Source of the DNA: Flavobacteriales bacterium
Lineage (GTDB): Bacteria > Bacteroidota > Bacteroidia > UBA10329
NCBI GenBank assembly: GCA_016124845.1
Contig: WGMW01000038.1
Location: 1-64,000 of the forward strand
Length of the DNA stretch: 64,000 nucleotides
Direction: 5' to 3'
Shown here piece by piece: positions 23,798 through 32,825 of this stretch (positions are counted from its first letter, which is position 1; the number at the start of each line of letters is the position of its first letter). Below the pieces are notes generated by a model that saw nothing but the letters and a program-made list of their open reading frames with translations, did not search any database and was not told the origin of the DNA. A program made the position numbers and the translations under genes.

Positions 23798-25351
23798 TTA
23801 ATGGATTCCGTGCATTTTCCTTTTGATGATGGGTGTTAGAAGTACCAATACAACTCCCGCACCGATTGGCAATGCCGTGTAGATCAGAAAGAACGTTGAC
23901 ATGGAATACATCTCGGTGATCGTATCGATCAAACTTCCTGTCCAACCTGCCAAGTAGTTTGCAATGGCAGTGGCACCGAACCAAACTCCGAACATCAAGC
24001 CTACCAATCGTGCTGGCGCGAGTTTACTCACGTAAGAAAGACCAACAGGCGAGAGTGCCAATTCGCCCATGGTGTGCAGGAAATAGGCAAGAATGAGCCA
24101 GACCATACTTACAGATGCTGTTGCAGCACCTTGCGGAATACTGGCAGCTCCAAATGCAAGTGCACCAAAGCCCAGTCCAAGAAGGATAAGGCCAAGCGCA
24201 AATTTGACGGAAGCCGATGGATTGAACCAGTTCTCCCACATTTTCGAGAAGATAGGCGCAAATGCGATGATGAAGAACGAGTTGAGGATTCCGAACCATG
24301 ATGCTGGAACTTCGCTGCTCTCTGCGGTGAATTCCCTCATCAACATTATAATGGCTACATACCATATTATTACAAAACTCAATCCTAAAAAAGTGTTCGA
24401 AAGCCAATAGCGTTTAAACGTTTGTCTAAACAACGTTATAAGAACATAGGTCACTATGGCAAGTGGCGCAATGGTTAAAATCGTGTTGAACCAACGGAAC
24501 GTATTTGCTGCCTCCCCTGTCAATACACGATTGGTGTAATCCTTCGCGAAAATGGTCATGGAACCTCCTGCCTGTTCAAACGCCATCCAAAAAAAGATAG
24601 TGAAGAAGGCCAGAATACCGATCACCAAAAGGCGGTCGCGCTCCACGTTTGCAGGAACATTCTCCTCCACATCCTCATCCAGTTCCATGTGGTTGTTCTG
24701 TACCGAAACTTCCAACGCCTGACCTTGTTTCGGGCTCAGCCCGATCTTGCCGAAAATGCCCTGAGCAAAATAGAATTGCAACATACCGAGGAACATGAAA
24801 ACACCCGCCAATCCGAAACCAAAGCTCCAACCTACCTTCTCCCCGATATATCCACAAAGCAGAATTCCTAAGAATGCACCTGCATTGATTCCCATGTAAA
24901 AAATGGTGTAAGCGGCATCTTTCTTATCGCTGCTTTTCGGGTAGAGATTTCCGACAATAGACGAAATGTTGGGCTTGAAAGCCCCGTTTCCAAGAACCAG
25001 TAATATCAATCCGAGATAGAATGTGAACTCGGTTTCGAGTGCCATGGACGCATGACCACACGTCATCAGAAACGCACCAAGCATCACCGCTTTGCGGAAA
25101 CCAAGCAATTTATCGGCCAAAAGCCCACCAAAAATCGGTGTGACGTACACCAAACCCGTGTACATGGCATAAAGCTTCAGCGCATCTTCGCGCTCCCAGG
25201 CCCAACCACCATCTTCCAATCCTGTGACAAGAAACAGCACCAGCAACGCCCGCATGCCGTAGTAACTGAACCGCTCCCACATTTCGGTGAAGAAGAGGAT
25301 GAACAGTCCCGCAGGGTGTCCGAACAATTGCTTTTGCTGTGCTGCTGTCAT
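23798..25351 (-). CDS. POT/PTR-family peptide:H+ symporter
   Basis: A major facilitator of 517 residues with about 12-14 membrane segments. The POT signature ExxERFxYYG is exact (FTEMWERFSYYGMRALL near residue 20). GxFKPNISS near residue 110 and the ALSPVGLSYVSKLAP segment in the C-terminal half also fit. It takes up di- and tripeptides with protons. An 18-bp palindrome shared with surE lies about 27 bases upstream of its -7-like box. The DPP-IV peptidase gene just upstream on the same strand releases dipeptides, so the two fit together. Confidence 0.88.
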   Translation of the reverse strand: MTAAQQKQLFGHPAGLFILFFTEMWERFSYYGMRALLVLFLVTGLEDGGWAWEREDALKLYAMYTGLVYVTPIFGGLLADKLLGFRKAVMLGAFLMTCGHASMALETEFTFYLGLILLVLGNGAFKPNISSIVGNLYPKSSDKKDAAYTIFYMGINAGAFLGILLCGYIGEKVGWSFGFGLAGVFMFLGMLQFYFAQGIFGKIGLSPKQGQALEVSVQNNHMELDEDVEENVPANVERDRLLVIGILAFFTIFFWMAFEQAGGSMTIFAKDYTNRVLTGEAANTFRWFNTILTIAPLAIVTYVLITLFRQTFKRYWLSNTFLGLSFVIIWYVAIIMLMREFTAESSEVPASWFGILNSFFIIAFAPIFSKMWENWFNPSASVKFALGLILLGLGFGALAFGAASIPQGAATASVSMVWLILAYFLHTMGELALSPVGLSYVSKLAPARLVGLMFGVWFGATAIANYLAGWTGSLIDTITEMYSMSTFFLIYTALPIGAGVVLVLLTPIIKRKMHGIH

Positions 25352-25373
25352 AGGTCGAATGTTTGAAAGGCGT

Positions 25374-25415
25374 TGAAGGTAAGATTTTGTCGGAAAGGGT
25401 TTGACGCATCAAACC
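25374..25415 (-). promoter_or_regulatory. Promoter region with 18-bp palindrome
   Basis: GGTTTGACGCATCAAACC (25398-25415) is a perfect palindromic stem with a CGCA/TGCG centre. It lies about 27 bases upstream of a -7-like TACCTTCA (25374-25381) for the peptide transporter. An identical 18-mer occurs upstream of surE at the same distance. Confidence 0.45.
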
Positions 25416-25438
25416 TAAACCACATAGCGACTATTCGT

Positions 25439-27616
25439 TCAGAGATTCTTCTTAATGAAATCTGTCATCTTGGTGAAGAGATGCAAGCGTGCATTCTTCC
25501 CGTAAATGCCATGATTGCGGTCGGGATAGATGTACAGTTCGAACTGCTTGTTGGCCTCAATAAGCGCTTCGGTCATTTCCACGGTGTTCTGAAAATGCAC
25601 GTTATCGTCTCCCGTTCCGTGAACCAAGAGATACGCGCCTTTCATCTTTTCCACATGATTGATAGGTGAATTATCATCGTAGCCTTTGGCGTTTTCCTGA
25701 GGCGTTCGCATGTAGCGTTCCGTGTAAATGGAATCGTAAAAACGCCAGTTGGTGACAGGTGCCACGGCAATGGCCATCGAATAGTAATCGGCACCTTTGG
25801 TCAACGCCAGCGAACTCATATAGCCGCCATAGCTCCAGCCGTACATTCCTATCCTGGCAGGGTTCACATAGCCAAGCGTTCCGAGGTATTTGGCGGTTTC
25901 AATGTAATCTTCCACTTCCAGTTTGCCGAGCTGCTTGTAGGTGCAATTCTTGAAATCCCTTCCTCGGTTTCCCGTTCCGCGATTATCCACCGAAACAATG
26001 ATGTATCCCTGCTGTGCCAACATCAGTTCCCACATCTGCGTTTTGGAGCCCCAAGCATCATTCACCGTGTTGCTTCCAGGTCCTCCGTAAATCAAAACAA
26101 GGACTGGATATTTCTGTGTCGGATCGAAGTTCGCAGGCTTGATCATCCATGCGTTGAGCGAGGTTCCGTGGGATGGTGTGAATGAGAAGAATTCCTTCTT
26201 CGGCAGGTTCATTTCCGCCAGCATCTTTTTGAGCGAAGCATTGTCTTTCAGCACGCGAAGTTGCTTGCCTTTGTCGGTGATGAGCGAAATGAACGGAGGC
26301 GTATTCGCATCTGAATGCTGGTTGATGAAATACTCATTCGTCTTGCTGAAATTCGGGTAATTCTGTCCCTTGTTCGGTGTAAGCTTCCGCTTGAAATTGC
26401 CATTGAGCGAAGCCGCGTACACATGTCGCTGTGTCGGGCCTTCTTCGGATGATTGATAATAGAAGTTCTTGCCTTTGGCATCGATGCCGTAGAAGTCGGT
26501 CACGTCCCACTCGCCCGAAGTCAGCTGCGCCTTGACGTTTCCCGCCACATCGTAGAGGTAGAGATGATTGTAACCATCCTTCTCACTGCTCCAGATGAAC
26601 TCCTGTCCGCCATCCAAAAATGTTAGGTTATCCGTAATGTCAATGTAAGTGTCGGATATCTCGCTCAGCACCACACGCGTTTTGCCTTTCAAAGCATCCG
26701 CAAACAGCAGCTCCAAGCGGTTTTGCAATCTGTTCATCCGTTGGATGGAAAGTGTCGAAGGGTCATTCGTCCACTTGATACGTGGAATGTAGATGTCATC
26801 GCGCTCCCCAATCTCCACTTTCACGTTCAATTCACGGTCCACGTGGTAGATGTAAATGGCCACTTTCGAGTTCTTCTCGCCAGCCTTCGGATACTTGAAT
26901 CTTTCTTCCGAAGGATAAAGTTGCCCTTCATATTTCGTCATCGAGAACTCCTTCACTTCCGTTTCATTGAACTCATAATAAGCGATAAAACGCCCATCGG
27001 GCGACCATTGAAAGGCTTTGGTAAACGCGAATTCCTCCTCATACACCCAATCGCTCATTCCATTGATGATCTCATTCTTCTTTCCGTTGGAAGTAATGCG
27101 TTGGGTCTTTTTCGTGTCGAGGTCTTCCACGTACAGGTCGTTGTCTTTCACGTACGCCACCTGATTGGAAACGGGCGAAAACGTAGCGTGAAACACATGC
27201 TTCCCTCCTGCTACTTCGCGCAGCTTCTTATCCGTTCGGTCGTAGGCATAATATTTGTAGCTGGATGAATGGCGGTAAACAGGATCTTCCTCCGTTGCCA
27301 ACAGCAGTTTGGTTTCGCTTTTATTGAAATCGTATTCATCGATCGTCACCATCCCACCATCAAACTTCAGGTCAGATGCCAGAACGATCGCGTCCACAGA
27401 ATCGCCACTTTCGTAACTGTACTTGATCACGTTGCTGTTCTGAAGTGTCGTGTAGTGCTTTCCATCGTTCAACGAACGGATTCCGTACACACCTTCTGTT
27501 CGGAATTTGCCCGTTTTCCAGATGTCTTCGAGCGTAATTTCCTGCTGCGCGAAAACTGCCAGCGTGTTGAAAATGATGAGAAAAACTATGCTTGTCCTTC
27601 GTAGAGGTCGCTCCAT
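25439..27616 (-). CDS. S9 family peptidase, dipeptidyl peptidase IV-like
   Basis: A 725-residue exported serine peptidase. The signal peptide ends near AVFAQQ. An eight-bladed beta-propeller region (about residues 60-480) is followed by an alpha/beta-hydrolase domain. The catalytic triad is visible: Ser595 in GWSYGGY, Asp670 in GTGDDNVHFQN and His702 in DRNHGIYG. The EEEFAFT motif in the propeller (residues about 190-200) fits the Glu pair that binds the N terminus of substrates in DPP-IV. It removes X-Pro or X-Ala dipeptides in the periplasm. Confidence 0.9.
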   Translation of the reverse strand: MERPLRRTSIVFLIIFNTLAVFAQQEITLEDIWKTGKFRTEGVYGIRSLNDGKHYTTLQNSNVIKYSYESGDSVDAIVLASDLKFDGGMVTIDEYDFNKSETKLLLATEEDPVYRHSSSYKYYAYDRTDKKLREVAGGKHVFHATFSPVSNQVAYVKDNDLYVEDLDTKKTQRITSNGKKNEIINGMSDWVYEEEFAFTKAFQWSPDGRFIAYYEFNETEVKEFSMTKYEGQLYPSEERFKYPKAGEKNSKVAIYIYHVDRELNVKVEIGERDDIYIPRIKWTNDPSTLSIQRMNRLQNRLELLFADALKGKTRVVLSEISDTYIDITDNLTFLDGGQEFIWSSEKDGYNHLYLYDVAGNVKAQLTSGEWDVTDFYGIDAKGKNFYYQSSEEGPTQRHVYAASLNGNFKRKLTPNKGQNYPNFSKTNEYFINQHSDANTPPFISLITDKGKQLRVLKDNASLKKMLAEMNLPKKEFFSFTPSHGTSLNAWMIKPANFDPTQKYPVLVLIYGGPGSNTVNDAWGSKTQMWELMLAQQGYIIVSVDNRGTGNRGRDFKNCTYKQLGKLEVEDYIETAKYLGTLGYVNPARIGMYGWSYGGYMSSLALTKGADYYSMAIAVAPVTNWRFYDSIYTERYMRTPQENAKGYDDNSPINHVEKMKGAYLLVHGTGDDNVHFQNTVEMTEALIEANKQFELYIYPDRNHGIYGKNARLHLFTKMTDFIKKNL

Positions 27617-27624
27617 TTGTAGGT

Positions 27625-27632
27625 TACTTTTG
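27625..27632 (+). promoter_or_regulatory. -7 box TACTTTTG for the FAD-oxidase gene
   Basis: An exact box 28 bases before the ATG at 27661. The -7 box of the divergent peptidase gene sits 12 bases further on the opposite strand, so the two promoters face each other. Confidence 0.5.
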
Positions 27633-27644
27633 CGTTAACTCGAT

Positions 27645-27652
27645 CAAAACTA
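27645..27652 (-). promoter_or_regulatory. -7 box TAGTTTTG for the DPP-IV gene
   Basis: Minus-strand TAGTTTTG lies 28 bases before the peptidase ATG at 27616, inside the leader of the divergent gene. Confidence 0.5.
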
Positions 27653-27660
27653 AAAATTGC

Positions 27661-29076
27661 ATGGCTTACGGACAGATCACCGCTGAGGTTATAAACGCAC
27701 TGAAAACCATTGTTGGAGAAGCCAATTTCCACGTGGATGAAGAGACGCTGACCGAGCACGCTTCCGACAAGACCGAAGACCACGTTTTTATGCCACAGGT
27801 GGTGGTCATGCCTGGCAAAGCCGAAGAAGTTGCTGCCATGCTGAAACTCTGCAACGAGCATGTGATTCCCGTAACGCCACGCGGTGGCGGAACGGGGTTG
27901 AGCGGAGGCGCGCTACCGATAAAAGGAGGCGTGGTTGTCGCTATGAAACGCTTCAATCAGATTTTGGATATTGACGAATTGAACCTACAGGCCACCGTAG
28001 AGCCGGGAGTGATCACAGAGGTTTTTCAGAATGCGGTAAAAGAAAAAGGACTGTTCTATCCGCCAGACCCAAGTAGTAAGGGAAGTTGCTTTTTGGGTGG
28101 AAATTTGGGCGAAAATGCAGGTGGACCGAAAGCGGTGAAATATGGCGTTACACGCGATTACGTTCTAAACATGCAAGTGGCATTGCCAACAGGCGAGCTC
28201 ATTTGGACGGCAGCCAACGTTCTGAAGAATTCCACGGGCTACAACCTCACGCAACTGATGTGCGGAAGCGAAGGAACGCTCGGCATCATTACGAAAATCG
28301 TGTTCAAACTGCGGCCATATCCGAAAAAGGATGTGACGCTGCTGGTTCCGTTCACAACTGCAGAGGAAGCTTGCCGGGCCATTTCGGGCATTTACATGGC
28401 TGGAATTACGCCTTCGGGAATGGAGTTCGTGGAGCGTGATGCCATTGTTCTGACCATGAAATACGTGGATGAAGTGCTCAGCGCACCCGTTTCCATCGAC
28501 CTGCCAGACAACATTAACGCCCATCTGATCATTGAACTGGACGGGAATGACGATGAGGTTTTGATGCGCGATGCGGAGAAGATCGTGGAAGTATTGGAGA
28601 ACTACGAAACGGGCGAGGTCTATTTCGCGCAGAGCGCAGAAGAAAAAGAAGGGCTTTGGCGATTGCGCAGAAACGTTTCGCCTGCCGTCAACTCATACAC
28701 GCTCACCAAAGCCGAAGATGTGGTTGTTCCTCGCGGGAATCTGCCTGCTTTGATAACAGCGATCAAAAGAATTGGCAAACAGTACGGTTTCAACTCAGTG
28801 TGCTTCGGCCATGTGGGAGATGGCAACCTCCATGTGAACATTATGAAGGAGGAAATTGATGATGCCTACTGGAACAAAGAAGTGAACGAAGGCATTGCCG
28901 ACATCTTCAAAGCGGTGATCGAACTGGGCGGAACGCTATCTGGCGAACACGGCATCGGTATTGCCAAACGGCCTTACATGCATTTGGCCATGGCCGAAAA
29001 GAACCTCGATCTGATGCGTGGCATCAAAAAGGTCTTTGACCCGAACGGGATCCTGAATCCTGAGAAGATTTTCTGA
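27661..29076 (+). CDS. FAD-linked oxidase, glycolate/D-lactate oxidase GlcD-like
   Basis: This 471-residue cytoplasmic flavoenzyme belongs to the VAO family. The FAD-binding PP-loop reads TPRGGGTGLSGGA near residue 75. The C-terminal FAD_oxidase_C domain carries CFGHVGDGNLHVNI and LSGEHGIGIAKRPYM, with its metal and carboxylate ligands. Such enzymes oxidise glycolate or D-lactate and pass electrons to quinones. No glcE or glcF gene is beside it, so the single-gene D-lactate-type form is favoured. The ATG is chosen after the -7 box; upstream codons overlap the promoter. Confidence 0.85.
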   Translation: MAYGQITAEVINALKTIVGEANFHVDEETLTEHASDKTEDHVFMPQVVVMPGKAEEVAAMLKLCNEHVIPVTPRGGGTGLSGGALPIKGGVVVAMKRFNQILDIDELNLQATVEPGVITEVFQNAVKEKGLFYPPDPSSKGSCFLGGNLGENAGGPKAVKYGVTRDYVLNMQVALPTGELIWTAANVLKNSTGYNLTQLMCGSEGTLGIITKIVFKLRPYPKKDVTLLVPFTTAEEACRAISGIYMAGITPSGMEFVERDAIVLTMKYVDEVLSAPVSIDLPDNINAHLIIELDGNDDEVLMRDAEKIVEVLENYETGEVYFAQSAEEKEGLWRLRRNVSPAVNSYTLTKAEDVVVPRGNLPALITAIKRIGKQYGFNSVCFGHVGDGNLHVNIMKEEIDDAYWNKEVNEGIADIFKAVIELGGTLSGEHGIGIAKRPYMHLAMAEKNLDLMRGIKKVFDPNGILNPEKIF

Positions 29077-29085
29077 TCAGACCAA

Positions 29086-29787
29086 TCAACTCCTATTATT
29101 TCCCATGTACCGCAGAATGTAATACAGCAACGTGGTCAGCGAAGCCAAGGCCGCTACGATATATGTTCTACCCGCCCATTTGAGTGCTGTTTTCGCTCCT
29201 TCATGTTCCTCTCCAGAGGTCAATCCACTTCTATCAAGCCAAACCAGCGCGCGGTTACTCGCGTCCATTTCCACAGGAAGGGTGATGAGTGTGAAAAGCG
29301 TAATGGCCGATTGCAGCACAATGATGGTCAACAGCATCTGATTGAACAGGTTGGCCGTGAACGCCAAGAAGATCATGGCAATGTAAACGAAGTTCAACGC
29401 TCTGGTACTGAAGTTGACGATCGGCACCAGCGAAGACCTCATCTGCAACCACGGATAACTTTTGGCATGTTGCACTGCGTGGCCACATTCGTGTGCTGCC
29501 ACTGCAGCAGCCGATACATTCCGACCATTGTAAACCTCTTGGCTGAGATTCACGGTTTTGTTCGCAGGATTGTAATGGTCGGTGAGCTGGCCTGCAACGC
29601 TTTCCACCGTTACATCATAAATACCATTGTCGGCCAACATCTTGGCAGCCACCTGCGCTCCAGACATTCCAGAACTCAGAGGCATCTTGGAATATTGATT
29701 GAAAACGGTCTTCAACCTGCTGCTTACCGCAAAGCCGATAACGCCAAACACAACCATTATCAGCAATAAAACTGGACTAAAAATCAT
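29086..29787 (-). CDS. Membrane zinc metallopeptidase, Zn_peptidase_2/YugP type
   Basis: A 233-residue protein with an N-terminal membrane segment, a central domain with HECGH (AAAVAAHECGHAVQH, near residue 130), and two or three C-terminal membrane segments. This fits the PF04298 group (YugP-like). The HExxH supplies two zinc ligands and the catalytic Glu. Its substrate is unknown; membrane-protein turnover is inferred. It converges with the FAD oxidase gene with a nine-base gap. Confidence 0.8.
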   Translation of the reverse strand: MIFSPVLLLIMVVFGVIGFAVSSRLKTVFNQYSKMPLSSGMSGAQVAAKMLADNGIYDVTVESVAGQLTDHYNPANKTVNLSQEVYNGRNVSAAAVAAHECGHAVQHAKSYPWLQMRSSLVPIVNFSTRALNFVYIAMIFLAFTANLFNQMLLTIIVLQSAITLFTLITLPVEMDASNRALVWLDRSGLTSGEEHEGAKTALKWAGRTYIVAALASLTTLLYYILRYMGNNRS

Positions 29788-29872
29788 CTGTCTTTTCCTT
29801 TAAGTGAATTTCCATTTGGATGTCAATTGACGTACCAATAGCCATCAACTGAAAGAACAACCGTTGATGCGA

Positions 29873-29880
29873 TAAGTTTG
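29873..29880 (+). promoter_or_regulatory. -7 box TAAGTTTG, possible hsp20 promoter
   Basis: An exact TAnnTTTG box, but 162 bases upstream of the hsp20 ATG and without a TTG at the right spacing. Two direct repeats ATATTGACA (29917 and 29948) lie in between. Confidence 0.3.
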
Positions 29881-30042
29881 CGACAGTATCTGTTAAATAT
29901 TCTGAACGATTCGGAAATATTGACAGCCGAAAACAATCAATTCGGTCATATTGACACTCATTTCAAACCTCTGAGCCGATGGCACAGATTTCGAAGGGTC
30001 GGGAATCAAACGGATTGATTATTAACCATAAAAACATAAGTC

Positions 30043-30462
30043 ATGACACTCGTAAAAGTTAGAAAACCAAACAACGTTTTTCCTTCCATCTTCGATGAAT
30101 TCTGGAAGGACTGGCAACCACAGGAAGTCTCTGAGTGGGTTCCAGCAGCCAACATCAAAGAATTGGACGATCGCTACCATGTAGAGCTTTCTGCCCCAGG
30201 CTACAGCCGCGATGACATTAAAGTTGCTGTTGAGGACGACACCTTGACCATTACTGGAGAAGTGAAGGTCGAAAATGAAGACAAGAAAGAGAACTACGTG
30301 AAACGTGAGTTCAGAAGTGGAAACTTCAAGCGTAGCTTCAACCTGAACGGAATGGTGAACGTAGAGAAGATCGATGCCAAGTATGTGGACGGCATTCTGA
30401 AGATCGACCTTCCGAAAGTGGATCAGGAGGTGAAGAAACTCAAGGAGATCAAAGTGGGATAA
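30043..30462 (+). CDS. Hsp20 small heat shock protein
   Basis: A 139-residue alpha-crystallin-type chaperone. The N-terminal arm is about 35 residues. The alpha-crystallin domain spans residues about 38-130, with the AxxxxGIL motif near the end (AKYVDGILKIDLPK), and a short C-terminal tail follows. Small heat shock proteins hold unfolded proteins for Hsp70. The start is the ATG shortly after AT-rich leader sequence. A strong terminator follows. Direct repeats and a CATCAAC/GTTGATG inverted repeat upstream may be regulatory. Confidence 0.92.
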   Translation: MTLVKVRKPNNVFPSIFDEFWKDWQPQEVSEWVPAANIKELDDRYHVELSAPGYSRDDIKVAVEDDTLTITGEVKVENEDKKENYVKREFRSGNFKRSFNLNGMVNVEKIDAKYVDGILKIDLPKVDQEVKKLKEIKVG

Positions 30463-30495
30463 CGACCCCCTAAATCCCCCAAAGGGGGACTTGAA

Positions 30496-30534
30496 CGGCC
30501 CTGCACTTAGACCAAGTGCGGGGCCGTTGTGTTT
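30496..30534 (+). terminator. Terminator of hsp20
   Basis: CGGCCCTGCACTT pairs with AAGTGCGGGGCCG (13 bp, one G-U) around loop AGACC, followed by TTGTGTTT. It lies 33 bases after the stop. Confidence 0.78.
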
Positions 30535-30541
30535 CCGTTAA

Positions 30542-30585
30542 GGTTTGACGCATCAAACCCTAACTGCATCAAGGCCTTACATTTG
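30542..30585 (+). promoter_or_regulatory. surE promoter with 18-bp palindrome
   Basis: GGTTTGACGCATCAAACC at 30542-30559 is identical to the palindrome at 25398. A TACATTTG -7 box follows at 30578-30585, 16 bases before the surE ATG at 30602. The palindrome occupies the -33 region, so it may be an operator. Confidence 0.5.
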
Positions 30586-30601
30586 CTTCAAACAAACCGA
30601 C

Positions 30602-31375
30602 ATGCCGAAGAAGAGACCTTTGATACTTGCTGTGAACGATGATGGAATTACGGCACCCGGTATTCAGGCGATGGTAGAAGCCGCGCAAGAGCTTGCCGAA
30701 GTGGTTGTGGTTGCGCCCGACAGTCCGCAGAGTGGAATGGGACACGCCATTACGTTGAACAAACCATTGCGCTTGGACAAAGTGGAATATCATGGCGAAA
30801 GCCTCGGTTACCAATGCAGCGGAACGCCTGTTGACTGCGTGAAGATCGCCATTGACAAGATCCTTCACCGAAAACCCGATCTGGTGATTTCAGGCATCAA
30901 TCACGGAGCAAACCATTCCATCAACGTGATCTACAGCGGAACGATGTCGGCCGCGATGGAAGGTGCCATTGAGGGAATTCCGTCTGTTGGTTTCTCACTT
31001 TTGAACTATGCGCTGGATGCCGATTTCACGGCTTCAAAACACTTCGTGAAGATCATTGTGAAAAACATGCTTCATTTCGGCATGCCAACAGGAACGCTAC
31101 TGAACGTGAACATTCCCGACCTTCCGTTGGAACAGATCAAAGGCGTAAAGATCTGCCGACAGGCCAATGCCAAATGGGAGGAGGAATTTGACGAACGCAC
31201 CGATCCGCACAACAGAAAATACTATTGGCTCACTGGCGCATTCGCCAACTATGATAAGGGCGAGGACACGGATGTTTGGGCACTCAATAATGGATATGTT
31301 TCTGCCGTTCCCGTGCAGTTCGACCTGACGGCACACCACGCCATGCCGCGTTTGAATGATTGGGACCTTGGGTAA
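30602..31375 (+). CDS. surE: 5'/3'-nucleotidase SurE
   Basis: This 257-residue metal-dependent phosphatase is typical of SurE. The NDDG metal motif lies near residue 11 (ILAVNDDGITAPGI), and the second block ISGINHGANHSINVIYSGTMSAAMEG is typical. SurE removes phosphate from nucleoside monophosphates, and the gene lies here next to a short membrane protein gene and lpxB on the same strand. The ATG at 30602 is chosen because it follows the -7 box at 30578; the in-frame start at 30545 lies within the palindrome. Confidence 0.92.
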   Translation: MPKKRPLILAVNDDGITAPGIQAMVEAAQELAEVVVVAPDSPQSGMGHAITLNKPLRLDKVEYHGESLGYQCSGTPVDCVKIAIDKILHRKPDLVISGINHGANHSINVIYSGTMSAAMEGAIEGIPSVGFSLLNYALDADFTASKHFVKIIVKNMLHFGMPTGTLLNVNIPDLPLEQIKGVKICRQANAKWEEEFDERTDPHNRKYYWLTGAFANYDKGEDTDVWALNNGYVSAVPVQFDLTAHHAMPRLNDWDLG

Positions 31376-31409
31376 AGAGACAAGAAACAAGTGATAAGAG
31401 ATAAGGGCT

Positions 31410-31697
31410 TTGAATAAAGACAACACCATACTTGGCTTGATCATTGGGCTTGTGGCTCCCATCATTGTGATGTTCATCTTCTGGCAGATCAATTTCGGGA
31501 AGCTGGGTTTTGAGGATTTCAGCGAACTGATGCTTCGCGGAGAGAAATTGCCAGGACTTATTTCCATCGGTCTTCTCGGAAATCTCGCTGCGTTCTTTGC
31601 CTTTTATCGAGCGAAACTGGATGTTTCGGCACGAGGCGTTATTCTGGCCACCTTCATCTACGGTGCTGTCATCGTTTACCTAAAATTTCTTGCATGA
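31410..31697 (+). CDS. Small membrane protein upstream of lpxB
   Basis: A 95-residue protein with three hydrophobic segments (LGLIIGLVAPIIVMFIFW; LPGLISIGLLGNLAAFFAFY; GVILATFIYGAVIVYLKFLA). The start is TTG, and the final ATGA overlaps the lpxB start codon, so translation is coupled. Similar short membrane ORFs sit beside lpxB in related genomes, as far as I recall. No functional family was recognised. Confidence 0.65.
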   Translation: MNKDNTILGLIIGLVAPIIVMFIFWQINFGKLGFEDFSELMLRGEKLPGLISIGLLGNLAAFFAFYRAKLDVSARGVILATFIYGAVIVYLKFLA

Positions 31698-32779
31698 AGC
31701 TTTTTGTCATTGCGGGTGAGGCTTCGGGCGATATGCATGGCGCTAATCTGCTTCGGGCAATTAGAACGCTTGCGCCCAGCGCAACGTTTGAAGGTTTTGG
31801 AGGCGAACGGATGAAGGCGGAGGGCATGAAGATCCTGCGTCCGTTGGACAAGCTGAGTTTCATGGGTTTCGTGGAGATCGTTCAGAACCTTGGAACGGTG
31901 CGCGAGAATTTCCGCATTTGCAAGAAAGTACTGACGGAAAATCGGCCTGACGCCATCATTCTCATCGATTATCCAGGTTTCAATCTGCGTATGGCAAAAT
32001 GGGCCAAGGAGCGGGGCATCCGTGTTTTCTATTATATCTCGCCACAGGTTTGGGCCTGGAAAGAGAACCGTGTGAAGAAGATGAAGAAATACATCGACCG
32101 CCTGATGGTGATCCTTCCCTTTGAAAAGGAATTCTTCGCGAAGCATGGGATGAACGTTGATTTTGTTGGACATCCGCTGATCGATGAAATAGAAGCACGG
32201 AATCAACGATCCGACATCAGAAAGGAGAATGTGATCGCGCTGTTGCCAGGATCGCGCGAGCAGGAGATCAAACACATTCTACCTGAGATGCTGAAACTTC
32301 AGGAACACTTTCCTGAATATCATTTTATGATAGGCAAAGCACCGGGAAGGACGGCCGCGTTTTACAGATCACGCTTCCATTTGGGCAAGGTTGATGTGTT
32401 TGAGGATGGCACGTACAAGCTGCTTTCGCGAGCGAAAGTTGCGCTGGTGGCAAGCGGAACCGCCACCTTGGAAACGGGTCTTTTGAAAGTGCCGCAGGTC
32501 GTGTGCTACAAGGCGAGCGGCATTTCGGTGCGCATTGCGCGAAGTCTGATCAAGGTGCCTTACATCTCGCTGGTCAATCTCATTCTGGACAAACCTGCGG
32601 TGAAGGAGTTGATACAACAGGAACTGAATAAGGAAAACCTGACCAAGGAATTGAACCGTTTGTTGAACGATGAGAAGGCCAAAACCCAACTTCAGGAAGA
32701 TTACGACAACCTTTGGACGGCACTTGGCGGTGGTGGCGCTTCGGAAAAGGCTGCGAAATTGATCGTGGATAATCTGTAG
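31694..32779 (+). CDS. lpxB: Lipid-A-disaccharide synthase LpxB
   Basis: A 361-residue glycosyltransferase of family GT19. It opens FVIAGEASGDMHGANLLRAI, which is the LpxB signature. ISPQVWAWKENRVKKM, LLPGSREQEI and ASGTATLETGLLKVPQVVCYK also match. It joins UDP-diacylglucosamine and lipid X to make the lipid A disaccharide at the inner face of the membrane. It overlaps the small membrane gene upstream by four bases (ATGA). Confidence 0.95.
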   Translation: MKLFVIAGEASGDMHGANLLRAIRTLAPSATFEGFGGERMKAEGMKILRPLDKLSFMGFVEIVQNLGTVRENFRICKKVLTENRPDAIILIDYPGFNLRMAKWAKERGIRVFYYISPQVWAWKENRVKKMKKYIDRLMVILPFEKEFFAKHGMNVDFVGHPLIDEIEARNQRSDIRKENVIALLPGSREQEIKHILPEMLKLQEHFPEYHFMIGKAPGRTAAFYRSRFHLGKVDVFEDGTYKLLSRAKVALVASGTATLETGLLKVPQVVCYKASGISVRIARSLIKVPYISLVNLILDKPAVKELIQQELNKENLTKELNRLLNDEKAKTQLQEDYDNLWTALGGGGASEKAAKLIVDNL

Positions 32780-32798
32780 AAAGGATGAAGCCGTTCTC

Positions 32799-32806
32799 TA
32801 TCTTTG
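32799..32806 (+). promoter_or_regulatory. -7 box TATCTTTG of the toxin-antitoxin pair
   Basis: Exact box, 20 bases before the antitoxin ATG. A CTG rather than TTG sits about 22 bases upstream. Confidence 0.45.
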
Positions 32807-32825
32807 AAAGAACATTCTAACCGCA

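Noticed and set aside
29980-29997. Sigma-54-like TGGCAC upstream of hsp20
   Set aside because: The GC of the -12 element is not at the right place, so the core match fails.
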